From contig JAYKIL010000001.1 in the NCBI GenBank assembly GCA_035284745.1, forward strand, positions 1-62,259: a stretch of DNA of 62,259 nucleotides. The letters are read 5' to 3'. Position numbers and translations under genes: made by a program. Shown in pieces: positions 51,051-59,713 of this stretch; the stretch's first letter is position 1, and every line of letters starts with the position of its first letter. The DNA is from JAYKJB01 sp035284745 [NCBI: Candidatus Sericytochromatia bacterium] (GTDB taxonomy: Bacteria > Cyanobacteriota > Sericytochromatia > S15B-MN24). The notes under the pieces were generated by a model. That model saw only the letters and a list, made by a program, of their open reading frames with translations. It was not told where the DNA came from and made no database searches.

Positions 51051-53858
51051 ATGCGCCGTTGTCCTTTCCCCATCGTCTTGCTCAGCCTGGCTCTCGTCAG
51101 TTGTCAGAGCGCCGCAGTCCCCCAAAGCGTTCATTTGAACGGCAAAGAGGGGGCTTCACGGCCGTTAAATCGAGCGAAGCAAAACGCATCCGAGCCCCTC
51201 GGCCAGCCCCCTTCCGCCCCTCCCAACGCCGCGGAAACGAGCCTCTCTGACGAAACACGCAACGCACAATGGCGTGAAGCGCTCGGTGCCCGTTCCGCCT
51301 TGGTCGCGCCGGTGTTGTCGAACCAAGGCGGACGCCTTCGAGGCAGCGTGTTGCTGCCCACGCGTTTGCTGGGGAATCATGCCGGCGGATTGCTGAGCGA
51401 ACAAGGGGGAAGTCTGATCAGTGACCGCGGCGGAAACCTCCTTGGCAATAACGCGGGAAGCGTGATAGGCAAAACCAAATTCTTTGCCATCCGGCAAGAG
51501 GACGTGAATCAAGCCGTCGAGGGGGCCCGTGTGGTGATTGTCGATGCGGCCGGCCAGTGGGTCGCCGACGACAAGGGTGAACCCTACGTGGCCGCGACCG
51601 ATGGGAAAGGAAATTTCCAGTTCGAACGAACCCCGGGGGGAGCGAATCTGCTGTTGCGGGTGGTGGGCTTTGCCAGCAGCTTGGGCGACCCCTTGGCTTT
51701 CCTGCCGGCCAACGCGGGGGGTTCGACCACACCCCGCCAGGTGGATGTGAACCTCTACAGCACTTTGACCATCGGCTACATCCGCGAGAAGTTCGTGCAA
51801 GGAAGGCAGGACATCCTCGACAAACTGCCGGGGGATGTAGAAGCCGAAACGCGAGAAAAATTAGCGGTCGCGCTTCCAAACGACGTGGATCTACCGAGCC
51901 TGCGACCCGAAGTGGTTCTCGCCCAGGTCGATGCCGCGCGGACCAAAGACCAGGCCTTCGACGCGCAGGTGCGCTACGTCGAAAGCCTGTTGGTGGCGGG
52001 CCTCAGCAACATGGGCGAGGGGCTTTCCGCATTGCAGGTGGCCCTGGCCGCGCCACACCGCTTGCACGTGATGCCAGATGGCAGCCTGTACTTCTCCGAG
52101 ACGTGGTCCGGGCGCATTCGGCGCATTGCGCCGGATGGCACCTTGCGCACCTACGCGGGCAATGGCTCCTTGCGGGCAAACCCGGAGGGCGAGAATGTGT
52201 TTCTCGGCGATGACGGCCCCGCTTTGCAGGCGGCCTTCCACACGCCAACCTCGCTCACTGCGGATGCCCAGGGCAACCTGTACCTCTGCGATCTGAAAAA
52301 TCATCGCATTCGCCGCATCGACGCCCAGAGCGGGGTGGTGAAAACCGTGGCCGGCAACCGCCAGGTGGCGGCCAATACCCTGTTTGCACCACCGGTACAG
52401 AAGGGGCCGGCCTTGACCGCAGGCACGCGCGCTCAGGACGCCCTCATCACAAGCCCTCACGCCATTGCCAGCGACAACCAGGGCCGCTGTATCTTTGCGT
52501 GTGGCGAAGGCACCTATCGCACCGAGGCCGATGGAACGTTGACCCCGTTGCTCCACGCTGGAGCAGTGCGCACGCCGGCCAAGCTGGCCTCCACACCCGA
52601 GGGGCAAATTTTCGCCTTCTACGGGAGCGACTTCGGGCGACTGGTGGGCGACGAATTTCAACCGGCCAACGACATTCCTTCGCGTAACTTTACGGGCAAC
52701 TATCACATGGCCGCCGCCGCGGGCAACGTCCTCTATCTGCACGGGGACGGCGCTTTGCACCGCTTCAAGGATGGAGAGTGGCAACGTCTGCTGGAGCTGA
52801 CAGCCCTGAAAGCACCCACCGGGCTGACAGCCAACCAAGACGCCGTATGGATTTCCTCGGACACCGCCGGGCAAATTTGGCGCTATACGTTGGCCACCGG
52901 TGCCTTCGAGCGCGTGGCCGGCATCCAGTTGGAGCCCGGCCAGGGTTTGCGCGGTGACCAGCTGAATCTGAACCGGCCCGCCGCGTTGGCCTACGATGCC
53001 CAGGGCCAGATGCTGATCGCCGATGGGCTCAATGGCATCATCTGGCGGCGCGGCACCGATGGCTTGTACCGCCGGGTGGCGGGCAACGGTGCGCCACCCG
53101 ACCAAGGGGTTACACCCGCTCAAGACGTGCCTGCCCTGGACGCCGCGATCGATCTCAGCACGGCGTTGGTACCGACCGCAGACGGCGGGGTTCTCTTCAC
53201 CTCGGGCGATCAGAACCGTTACCGCCTGAACGAAGTCAACGCCGAGGGACTCCTGCGTGCCGTCCCCCTGCCCGCGGAGCTCAAACCCTTGCAGGTGGCC
53301 CGTGATGCGCAAGGCGCCCTGATTCTCTCCGATGCGACCCTCGTGCCCCTGCCCACCGGCCGGATCGTGCGGGTGGTCGATGGCGCGGTGACGGAACTGG
53401 TGCCACGCAAGGCTCTGGGGGCCTACTACGGCTTGCTGCCGCGGGCGGATGGTTCGCTGTACTACTCTGATGTGCTCGATGGCGTCATTTACCGCCGCGC
53501 CGCGGACGGCACGGTGGCAGCCGTGGCTGGGTCGCCCGGACAGGGGGGGGCCTTTGCAGGTGATGGCGGCCCCGCCACCGCCGCGCGCCTGAACTTCCCC
53601 CTCAGCGTGGCCTTGGATGAGGCCGGAAACCTCTACATCGCCGACACCTACAACCACCGGGTGCGGCGCGTGGACGCCACCAGCGGCATCATCACCACCC
53701 TGGCAGGCCAAGGGGGGCGCTTCTTCAACGGCGAAGGCCCCGATGCCAGCCTGCGCGACCCGCAGGCCCTGATATTCGACGCGGCCGGGAACCTGCACAT
53801 TGCCGACGCCGGGCACAACCAGGTCAAGCAGATTCCACGCGCGCAACTGAACCCGTGA
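51051..53858 (+). CDS. Large NHL-repeat lipoprotein with octapeptide repeats
   Basis: A 935-aa protein: signal peptide and lipobox (VLLSLALVSC), low-complexity linker, a run of four 8-residue repeats (LLGNHAGG, LLSEQGGS, LISDRGGN, LLGNNAGS; residues 106-137), a carboxypeptidase-regulatory-like domain (VEGARVVIVDAAGQWVADDK, ATDGKGNFQFER), a helical segment and a C-terminal six-bladed NHL propeller from about residue 345. Its blades read like ETWSGRIRRIAPDGTLRTYA and LNFPLSVALDEAGNLYIADT plus YNHRVRRVDATSG. ATG 51051 and GTG 51036 are both possible starts. Exposed on the surface and probably ligand-binding. Confidence 0.85.
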   Translation: MRRCPFPIVLLSLALVSCQSAAVPQSVHLNGKEGASRPLNRAKQNASEPLGQPPSAPPNAAETSLSDETRNAQWREALGARSALVAPVLSNQGGRLRGSVLLPTRLLGNHAGGLLSEQGGSLISDRGGNLLGNNAGSVIGKTKFFAIRQEDVNQAVEGARVVIVDAAGQWVADDKGEPYVAATDGKGNFQFERTPGGANLLLRVVGFASSLGDPLAFLPANAGGSTTPRQVDVNLYSTLTIGYIREKFVQGRQDILDKLPGDVEAETREKLAVALPNDVDLPSLRPEVVLAQVDAARTKDQAFDAQVRYVESLLVAGLSNMGEGLSALQVALAAPHRLHVMPDGSLYFSETWSGRIRRIAPDGTLRTYAGNGSLRANPEGENVFLGDDGPALQAAFHTPTSLTADAQGNLYLCDLKNHRIRRIDAQSGVVKTVAGNRQVAANTLFAPPVQKGPALTAGTRAQDALITSPHAIASDNQGRCIFACGEGTYRTEADGTLTPLLHAGAVRTPAKLASTPEGQIFAFYGSDFGRLVGDEFQPANDIPSRNFTGNYHMAAAAGNVLYLHGDGALHRFKDGEWQRLLELTALKAPTGLTANQDAVWISSDTAGQIWRYTLATGAFERVAGIQLEPGQGLRGDQLNLNRPAALAYDAQGQMLIADGLNGIIWRRGTDGLYRRVAGNGAPPDQGVTPAQDVPALDAAIDLSTALVPTADGGVLFTSGDQNRYRLNEVNAEGLLRAVPLPAELKPLQVARDAQGALILSDATLVPLPTGRIVRVVDGAVTELVPRKALGAYYGLLPRADGSLYYSDVLDGVIYRRAADGTVAAVAGSPGQGGAFAGDGGPATAARLNFPLSVALDEAGNLYIADTYNHRVRRVDATSGIITTLAGQGGRFFNGEGPDASLRDPQALIFDAAGNLHIADAGHNQVKQIPRAQLNP

Positions 53859-53903
53859 AACGGATGCCAGGGTCGGCGCGGCCGGCCGTCGGCACTTTCG
53901 CGC

Positions 53904-54392
53904 TCAATCCTTGCTAAATTTACCGAAATCACCCGGCTTCACGTTTTGCAAAAACTGACGAAACTCTTCGGCTTCTTCTTCTTCTTTCGCTGGATTGATG
54001 GGAACGGCATTGGCCGTCACCACATCTGGTGACACCAAAATCGGTGCTTCCGCTCGCAAAGCGAGCGCGATGGCATCGCTGGGTCGTGCATCCAACGTGA
54101 TGGTTTTACCGTTCACCTCTAGTTCCAGTTCGGCAAAAAAAGTTTGCTCCCGCATATCCGTAATGCTGACACGTTTGAGGCGCGCATCCACCTTGTCGAG
54201 CAACAAAATTGCCAAGTCGTGCGTGAGAGGGCGCGGTGCACGAATGCCCTCAAGCGCCATCAGTATGGCGTTGGCCTCGGGTTCGCCAATCCAAATCAAC
54301 AGAGCCCGACGCTCCTCCATATCTCGCAACATCACAATCGGATGGCGAGAGGAGGAATCAAGAATCACCCCGGAAACTTTCATTTCTATCAT
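53904..54392 (-). CDS. Bifunctional nuclease family protein (DUF151)
   Basis: A 162-aa BFN-family protein: MKVSGVILDSSSRHPIVMLR, LLIWIGEPEANAILMALEGI, RPLTHDLAILLLDKVDARLK and TLDARPSDAIALALRAEAPI match the family core throughout, including the conserved D-A-R-P-S-D-A-I-A-L-A. Plant and bacterial members show DNase and RNase activity in vitro; many bacteria keep one copy of unknown duty. The C-terminal 35 residues are acidic (KEEEEAEEFRQF). Start ATG 54392 (alternatively Met4). Its neighbours do not form an obvious operon. Confidence 0.9.
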   Translation of the reverse strand: MIEMKVSGVILDSSSRHPIVMLRDMEERRALLIWIGEPEANAILMALEGIRAPRPLTHDLAILLLDKVDARLKRVSITDMREQTFFAELELEVNGKTITLDARPSDAIALALRAEAPILVSPDVVTANAVPINPAKEEEEAEEFRQFLQNVKPGDFGKFSKD

Positions 54393-54518
54393 TCGGTTTC
54401 CCGCGCTTTCTACGTCGAAGGCTCCTGAGCATTATAACACTGGTTGGTCTGCATTCTTCAGCAAACAAGGGGCATCGGGCCCCAGCCTCCACCGCGTGGT
54501 TCCCCCATCACCGCTTGC

Positions 54519-54923
54519 TCACGCAGGCAGGTCCGGATACCCCCCACTCCCCCTCCCTGCGCGGCCATCGCGAGGATAGCGAGATTCCCGGGCTGCGCGA
54601 GACTCCATTTTTTTGAAATATCTCTCAATGGCCACGTAGGCACTGAACAGCCCCCCCGCCATGGCCAGCAGGGCCAAATCACCAATCACCGTGGCCGTCA
54701 ACGGGGAAACCCAACGCAAGTGAGCGAACACTTCGATGCCGGTGCGAATCGTCAAGCCCACCGCCGCCACAATGAAGGCATCCACGACCCGTGCCAATGT
54801 CCCTCGGCCCAGCGCGCGCTTTACGCGATCAGAGATGTACAAGCCAACGCTGAACGCAGAAAAACTGAAGAAAAAGGTCAAAAGATTGATAAAAGTGGCG
54901 ACGTGGGGCCAAACGGTGCTCAT
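54519..54923 (-). CDS. Small membrane protein of unknown function
   Basis: A 134-aa protein with three predicted membrane helices (ATFINLLTFFFSFSAFSVGL, VDAFIVAAVGLTIRTGIEVF, VIGDLALLAMAGGLFSAYVA) and a basic, Gly/Arg/Pro-rich C-terminal tail of about 25 residues. GGAGCCGCG precedes ATG 54923. No family signature. It is 78 bp downstream of the FtsZ-like domain gene on the same strand. Confidence 0.6.
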   Translation of the reverse strand: MSTVWPHVATFINLLTFFFSFSAFSVGLYISDRVKRALGRGTLARVVDAFIVAAVGLTIRTGIEVFAHLRWVSPLTATVIGDLALLAMAGGLFSAYVAIERYFKKMESRAARESRYPRDGRAGRGSGGYPDLPA

Positions 54924-55001
54924 CGCGGCTCCTAGAGCGAAAGGACCACCCAGTATAACAGCCTGGTTCCAGCGCCGCGAGGCCCGCTTGCCTCTGGCCG
55001 T

Positions 55002-55463
55002 TTAATCCCCCTCAGCGGTCGGCTGAATTGCCACGAGCCGAAGTTGAAGGCGGCCCACCAATTCGGCACGAATCACGGCACCAAACACCACCTCTACATC
55101 CGATGGCAGAACACCATAGAGTTGCTCAGCAGCGTCAGAAACTTCATGCAAGGTCAGGTCAGGGCCCCCCGCCACCTCAACGATGGCATAACGCACAGCG
55201 TGCAACCAAGATGCCAAACTCAGCGGTGTCCCTCGATGCTCATTGGTTTCAAAAAACTGCACATCCCATGTTCTGGAGGGGACATCGGCGAGCAAGCTCA
55301 GGATGTCATCGCGTTCCATCTCAATCAATCCCTGCGAGTCATTCGCCCCCTCGGCCATCATCACCGTTGCGCGCTCGACATCACTGGGTTTTTCACCCAA
55401 GCGAGGAGAATGAGAGAAAGCGGCCTCCACCTGTGCCAAAAACACCTGGGCAGCGACCCTCAT
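55002..55463 (-). CDS. Orphan FtsZ C-terminal-domain protein, no GTPase domain
   Basis: A 153-aa protein. Residues 84-148 match the FtsZ C-terminal (activation) domain: LASWLHAVRYAIVEVAGG, PDLTLHEVSDAAEQL (GGPDLTLHEV at 99-108) and SDVEVVFGAVIRAELVGRLQ ending in LRLVAIQ, like FtsZ GGxxLxLxEVxxAA and the IIFGAVID-type strand. The tubulin signature GGGTGTG and the nucleotide-binding domain are absent. The N-terminal 80 residues are unlike FtsZ. ATG 55463 overlaps the stop of the LolD-type gene by 4 bp (ATGA), so it is coupled to an envelope operon. It may dock to FtsZ or act as a regulatory fragment. Confidence 0.65.
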   Translation of the reverse strand: MRVAAQVFLAQVEAAFSHSPRLGEKPSDVERATVMMAEGANDSQGLIEMERDDILSLLADVPSRTWDVQFFETNEHRGTPLSLASWLHAVRYAIVEVAGGPDLTLHEVSDAAEQLYGVLPSDVEVVFGAVIRAELVGRLQLRLVAIQPTAEGD

Positions 55464-56188
55464 ACGGTGGCCTCGGTCGGCTCGGGCGCCGAGTCGTTGA
55501 CAACGGCTCCATCCACCAACTCGATGATCCGATCGGCGGCACTCGCCAATTCAGGATTATGGGTCACGAGCACAATCGTTTGACCTTGCTGTAAATTATG
55601 CTCACGCAACCATTCGTACACCCGCAAACTGTTGGCGGTATCCAAGTTGCCCGTCGGTTCATCCCCCAGCAAAACCAAAGGGCTATTGGCCAGTGCCCGC
55701 GCCAGGGCCACGCGTTGCTGCTGCCCACCCGAAAGTTCGTGAGGAAGGTGCGCCTTTCGATGGCTCAGTTCCAAGCGGTCCAACAAAACCTCTGCCTGCG
55801 CGCGCGCCGCAGGCTGCGCCACCCCAGACAACATCATCGGCAACGCCACGTTGTCCAGCGCTGTTAACTCGGGCAGTAAAAAATGAAACTGAAAAACGAA
55901 ACCAATTTTTTCTCGCCGTAATGCTGCCAAGGCGGGATCAGCGAGCGAAGAGGTATCCTGCCCATCAATGTACACACGACCCGACGTCGGGCGGTCGAGA
56001 GCGCCAAGCAAGTACAACAGGGTGCTTTTGCCCGACCCCGACGGCCCCGTGATGGCCACAAACTGTCCCCGCGGGATGGTTAGACTGGTGCCGCGCACCG
56101 CCAAGACAGGCTCATCCCCCCCGCGCAATTCCTTAATGACGCTCTGGGCCCGCAAGGCAGGCTCGTGGGTAGACACAGAGGTCATCAC
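55460..56188 (-). CDS. lolD: ABC transporter ATP-binding protein, LolD/MacB type
   Basis: A 242-aa ATPase: Walker A GPSGSGKST, Q-loop GFVFQFHFLLPELTALDNVA, signature LSGGQQQRVALARALA, Walker B VLLGDEPTGNLD and H-loop VLVTHNPELA. The QFHFLLPELTALDNVALPMM stretch is typical of LolD (lipoprotein release) and its MacB/FtsE relatives. No permease gene is adjacent, so the partner is unknown. ATG 56188 overlaps the stop of the LCP gene by 4 bp and the FtsZ-like gene overlaps its own stop likewise. Confidence 0.9.
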   Translation of the reverse strand: MMTSVSTHEPALRAQSVIKELRGGDEPVLAVRGTSLTIPRGQFVAITGPSGSGKSTLLYLLGALDRPTSGRVYIDGQDTSSLADPALAALRREKIGFVFQFHFLLPELTALDNVALPMMLSGVAQPAARAQAEVLLDRLELSHRKAHLPHELSGGQQQRVALARALANSPLVLLGDEPTGNLDTANSLRVYEWLREHNLQQGQTIVLVTHNPELASAADRIIELVDGAVVNDSAPEPTEATV

Positions 56189-57483
56189 CGGAAAAAACGC
56201 CGTCCCAAACGTACCGTCAATTGCGCCCCGTAAGGCGACATGGTATCGGAGGTTACCTCGATGCGCGCCGGCCCAATCGCCTCGAGCAAGGCCTCCAACA
56301 CCAACACCGAACGTTCATCCGAACGCAGGCGATCCACAATCAGGGTCTCGTCCGACACCTGGTATGCCCGCGCATGGCGAATGACCTGAAAACCTGCCTC
56401 TTGCAGAGTCGCAGCCAGCAAGATCACCTTTTCTTCCGGTCCCTCGTCGTACAGCAGCTCCACGGTTGGTTTCAAAATGGGCACCGCCGTCGCGCCGGGA
56501 GCTTTTTGCAGACGTGGCAACAGCGCATCCCAGCGTTTTGGAGCCAACAACCACTCGCCGCGGGCGTTGGCATCACCCGGAAGCAAGGCAAACGTGAGGT
56601 CACGACCGGCCATTTGGCGCCACTGCACGGCAATGGTCTCAAAGTCGCGCCGATTGAGATCGGTTTCAAGCACATCGTGAGCCCGTTCGAACGCGCGGTT
56701 CAACCACAATGAATTCCACGTGCCGTGTAGTTTTGCTTGCCACATACGCACCAGCATTTGCTGACGTTCCAGGCGATCAATTTCATCTTCTGTGCGCTGG
56801 AACGCAAAAGCCAAGGTCTCGTCAGGTTGCAACAACTGCCAGCCGGCCTCCCGGTTGAGTTTCAAACCGAGACTCTCTTCATCGACCTTGATGGGGCGAT
56901 TGAAGTGTAACTCACACGGTCCCAATTCCTTCAAAATTCGCTTCGAGGCATCGAGGTCTAACGCCACGTGGTGACGAATGGTCAACCCCGTGAGTTGCTC
57001 AATCGTGTCGCGAACCAAAGTTAATCCCCCGACCGCCAGGGCATCACCGAGTACGCCCTCTCCCGCGTTCCCAAGGGTTGCTTTGGTTTCTCGAGGGATT
57101 GACAACACATATCCCCGGGCGGCCTTCGCATCCAAGCTAAAGAGCATCAACGTATCAGCCAAGCGCCGCGACTCTTGCGGCGCACCAGAAACGGGAAAAG
57201 GCTTGGGGTCAATCCCAATGACCAAAACATTCACACGGTCTGCAGGATCGCACGCAGGGGCTATCACAGGCCCCTTGCTCGCATTCCGGACAACATTCCA
57301 AATGCCGGTTCCCACGCCCCCCACCAAGCCCAGCAGTATCGCCAAGGCCATCATCCGACGAAGGGGATAATTCGGCTTTCGCCGACGCCTCGCACGCAGA
57401 CGGGTCGGACCGAGGCCCGGGGAGTCAGTCGAGCCGTCGGTGAGAGGAGCAACAGGCTCGCGAGAAGTAAATCGGTCAGGCAT
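56185..57483 (-). CDS. LytR-CpsA-Psr family cell-wall ligase
   Basis: A 432-aa membrane-anchored LCP protein: basic N-terminal tail, one membrane helix (MMALAILLGLVGGVGTGIWN), then the LCP core with VNVLVIGIDPKPF, SRRLADTLMLFSLDA, GYVLSIPRETKATL, GGLTLVRDTIEQLTGL and DETLAFAFQRTEDEIDRLER with the family Arg/Asp residues. The last 100 residues form a LytR_C-like domain (VPILKPTVELLYDEG...). LCP enzymes transfer undecaprenyl-linked polymers to the wall or a related acceptor. ATGA overlap with the LolD-type gene marks the operon head. Confidence 0.9.
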   Translation of the reverse strand: MPDRFTSREPVAPLTDGSTDSPGLGPTRLRARRRRKPNYPLRRMMALAILLGLVGGVGTGIWNVVRNASKGPVIAPACDPADRVNVLVIGIDPKPFPVSGAPQESRRLADTLMLFSLDAKAARGYVLSIPRETKATLGNAGEGVLGDALAVGGLTLVRDTIEQLTGLTIRHHVALDLDASKRILKELGPCELHFNRPIKVDEESLGLKLNREAGWQLLQPDETLAFAFQRTEDEIDRLERQQMLVRMWQAKLHGTWNSLWLNRAFERAHDVLETDLNRRDFETIAVQWRQMAGRDLTFALLPGDANARGEWLLAPKRWDALLPRLQKAPGATAVPILKPTVELLYDEGPEEKVILLAATLQEAGFQVIRHARAYQVSDETLIVDRLRSDERSVLVLEALLEAIGPARIEVTSDTMSPYGAQLTVRLGRRFFR

Positions 57484-57530
57484 GGGGCGAGCAACGTGGG
57501 GGCATGATCGGTATCACAATAACACAATGC

Positions 57531-57562
57531 AGGCGCTCTCGCGAAAATATAGAGGCGCTCTC
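57531..57562. promoter_or_regulatory. Direct repeat AGGCGCTCTC, 22-bp period
   Basis: AGGCGCTCTC occurs at 57531-57540 and 57553-57562, exactly 22 bp apart (about two helical turns), between the divergent LCP and proline-rich lipoprotein genes. A −10-like TACAAT lies at 57611-57616 for the rightward gene. Possibly paired operator sites. Confidence 0.3.
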
Positions 57563-57708
57563 CCGAGAGTGGCCGAAACGTCCTGTGAATAAACGGCGGC
57601 CCTGTTAGGGTACAATGCTGGCTGCCTGTATGTTGTTAAGGCTATTTCTCGTTTTCAAGTCTAGCCGACAGGCACCGTCATCCCCCCATGAGTGAATGAG
57701 GCTCACCG

Positions 57709-59463
57709 ATGAAATCGTTCTCATCCCCTTGGCGCAAGGCGTGCGCAGCGACGTTGTCGCTCACCCTTCTGTCCGCGTGTAGCGTGGACCCCGCGCTGCT
57801 TGCCGCGATCGCACGTCCGAATGCGTCGGCCGACGGCACTAACGCCGCCCCCCCGCCGCCCTCTGGTGACGTGCAACCTGCCCCGATGGCCCCGGTGGCC
57901 CCCGTTTGGCAACCCCCCACTTCCGGCGGTGTTCCTATTTTTGAACAGCCCGAGCAAGTGGCCCCCGAAACCGAAGACCTGATGTCATTCTTGATGGCAG
58001 TGGATGCTTGGATGGAACAGGTGGAGAACGAAGCCGACCAAGCAGAGCCTGTCCCGACGGGCCCCGGCGCAGAAAAAACCGCTTATGCCTTGGCGCAGTT
58101 CGAACAGCCGCGGATGGACGAAAAACTTCAGCCGCCGCCACCGCCGCCGCCGCCACCGCCGCCGCCCAGTCAACCGAAGCCGCCCGGGGATTACCAGCCG
58201 CCGCAGCCACCCTATCCACCGAACCCGCCAGGGGATTACCGGCCCCCGCAGCCCCCCTATCCACCACAACCGCCCGTGACAGGCGGCCCTCAGCAGCCTC
58301 CCTATCCACCGCAACCGCCGGTGACGGGCGGCCCTCAGCAGCCTCCACACCAGGGCTGGACGCCGCCCCAGGACTTCTCGTGGGGTGCCCCGCGCCAGGC
58401 GCCTCCTGGATACTCACCGCAGCCTGGCGGCCCCAAGCCCCCGGGCGGTTCGGTCCAACCCGGTGGGCCCCAACAGCCCGGCGGTCCGGGTCAGCCAGGG
58501 GAGAATTGGCAGCCAGGAAGCAATGCGCCCGGCGCGCGCCCTGAGGGCCCTGGGGGTGATCCGTGGGCCGCTCGACTTGCACAGAGAATCAAGGAAAACC
58601 CGTGGAAAGTTGAAGAAGGGGCCCAACCCCGGATGCGCCTGAAGATCAAGGTGGGCGGGGACGACGGCGTTTCGGGTAACCCCGGAGGCAACGAGGGCGA
58701 ACGCGAAAGTGACATCGAGCAACGCTTCGACGCCAATGGTGAACTTCAAGAAGTTGTGCACAAACTGTCAGGCAAAGGACCAGACGGCCGTGGCATCGAC
58801 GCAACGCGCACGAAGAAGTTCCAACCGGATGGCAGCCACACCGTCACTTTCGAAGGCACCATCAAGAATCCGGACGGTCACGTCACTCCGCTCAAGTGGA
58901 GAAAATTTATCAAGCCGGATGGCACGGTGGAGGGCCAGGGCGAACTGGGATTACGCAACGGGCGCCCATTTGAGTTCAAGCTGGGTGGCATGAAGCCGGG
59001 CATCAAAAAGCCGCGCAAGTTCCCATGGTTTGAAGGTGCGCGCCCTGGAGCGACTTTGGGGCCCATCGCCAGCAGCGACTGCACGGATGCAGACAAAAAA
59101 CTGGGCGAATCGGGCAAGGCGCCCACCGGCAATGTCTTGCCTATCCAGATTGAGGACGATCGGATGGTCATGGCGGGCGGCGGGATTGTGACGATTCGCT
59201 TCACGGGAACGGGCACGAACCTGGGCAAGGGCTTGTGCACTTACGTGAACGTCTTCGATGCGTTGCGAACCAGCGACCAAAGCACCGGGGGCAACCCATA
59301 CTTTGGCACGACGTCTGGGGCCACTTACAATGCCGATGGACTCACAGGCTCGATCAGCATCGACCCCAGCGATTTGGATAAACGCGGCTACTGGTTGCGT
59401 TTCTCGACCAAAATGGCGGACGGCACCTGGGAGGTGGCCGAAGGAACCTTGTTGGTTCACTAA
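57709..59463 (+). CDS. Proline-rich lipoprotein with C-terminal beta domains
   Basis: A 584-aa lipoprotein (lipobox LTLLSAC). Residues 30-110 are a linker, 143-300 a Pro/Gly-rich stalk with tandem PPYPPQPPVTGGPQQ units, then a beta-rich part with repeated hairpins similar to the MORN or YD style (EQRFDANGELQEVVHKLSGK, TKKFQPDGSHTVTFEGTIKN, FIKPDGTVEGQGELG). The last 120 residues (VLPIQIEDDRMVMAGGGIVT, GSISIDPSDLDKRGYWLRFS) form a separate beta domain. The Pro-rich stalk probably lifts the C-terminal domains off the membrane. A strong terminator follows. Confidence 0.82.
   Translation: MKSFSSPWRKACAATLSLTLLSACSVDPALLAAIARPNASADGTNAAPPPPSGDVQPAPMAPVAPVWQPPTSGGVPIFEQPEQVAPETEDLMSFLMAVDAWMEQVENEADQAEPVPTGPGAEKTAYALAQFEQPRMDEKLQPPPPPPPPPPPPSQPKPPGDYQPPQPPYPPNPPGDYRPPQPPYPPQPPVTGGPQQPPYPPQPPVTGGPQQPPHQGWTPPQDFSWGAPRQAPPGYSPQPGGPKPPGGSVQPGGPQQPGGPGQPGENWQPGSNAPGARPEGPGGDPWAARLAQRIKENPWKVEEGAQPRMRLKIKVGGDDGVSGNPGGNEGERESDIEQRFDANGELQEVVHKLSGKGPDGRGIDATRTKKFQPDGSHTVTFEGTIKNPDGHVTPLKWRKFIKPDGTVEGQGELGLRNGRPFEFKLGGMKPGIKKPRKFPWFEGARPGATLGPIASSDCTDADKKLGESGKAPTGNVLPIQIEDDRMVMAGGGIVTIRFTGTGTNLGKGLCTYVNVFDALRTSDQSTGGNPYFGTTSGATYNADGLTGSISIDPSDLDKRGYWLRFSTKMADGTWEVAEGTLLVH
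58252..58341. repeat. Two tandem 45-bp units coding PPYPPQPPVTGGPQQ
   Basis: Near-identical 45-bp units at 58252-58296 and 58297-58341 inside the proline-rich lipoprotein gene, preceded by degenerate PPGDYQPPQPPYPP-type units. Confidence 0.8.
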
Positions 59464-59480
59464 GTCCTAATACAAAAACG

Positions 59481-59520
59481 AAAAGCCGCCGCGCCCTCCT
59501 ATCGGCGCGGCGGCTTTTTT
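59481..59520 (+). terminator. Strong intrinsic terminator
   Basis: A 15-bp perfect stem (AAAAGCCGCCGCGCC / GGCGCGGCGGCTTTT) with an 8-nt loop, followed by T residues, 18 bp after the lipoprotein stop. Confidence 0.93.
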
Positions 59521-59572
59521 GTGAGAAACGATCCGCCAAAGCACCCCGCGAAAGAGAGACGTTGCGGCGATC

Positions 59573-59601
59573 TTGACATTAAAAATTGAATAAATTAACA
59601 G
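59573..59601 (+). promoter_or_regulatory. Candidate promoter of the small membrane protein gene
   Basis: TTGACA followed after 17 bp by TAACAG, in an A/T-rich stretch of the otherwise empty 250-bp gap. The gene start is about 110 bp downstream. Confidence 0.35.
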
Positions 59602-59713
59602 TAAATTGACAGCTGAAGAAGCAGATTCTAGCGAGAACCACCGACGAATCTCTTGTTCCCCCGTGGCAGTGAGGCCGTTTTCCGTGCCCCCGATTCCCGA
59701 ACCCCATTATCCA

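Noticed and set aside
51891-53846. 651-aa minus-strand frame opposite the NHL lipoprotein
   Set aside because: The plus strand has regular NHL blades and a lipobox; the antisense frame is a by-product of high GC.
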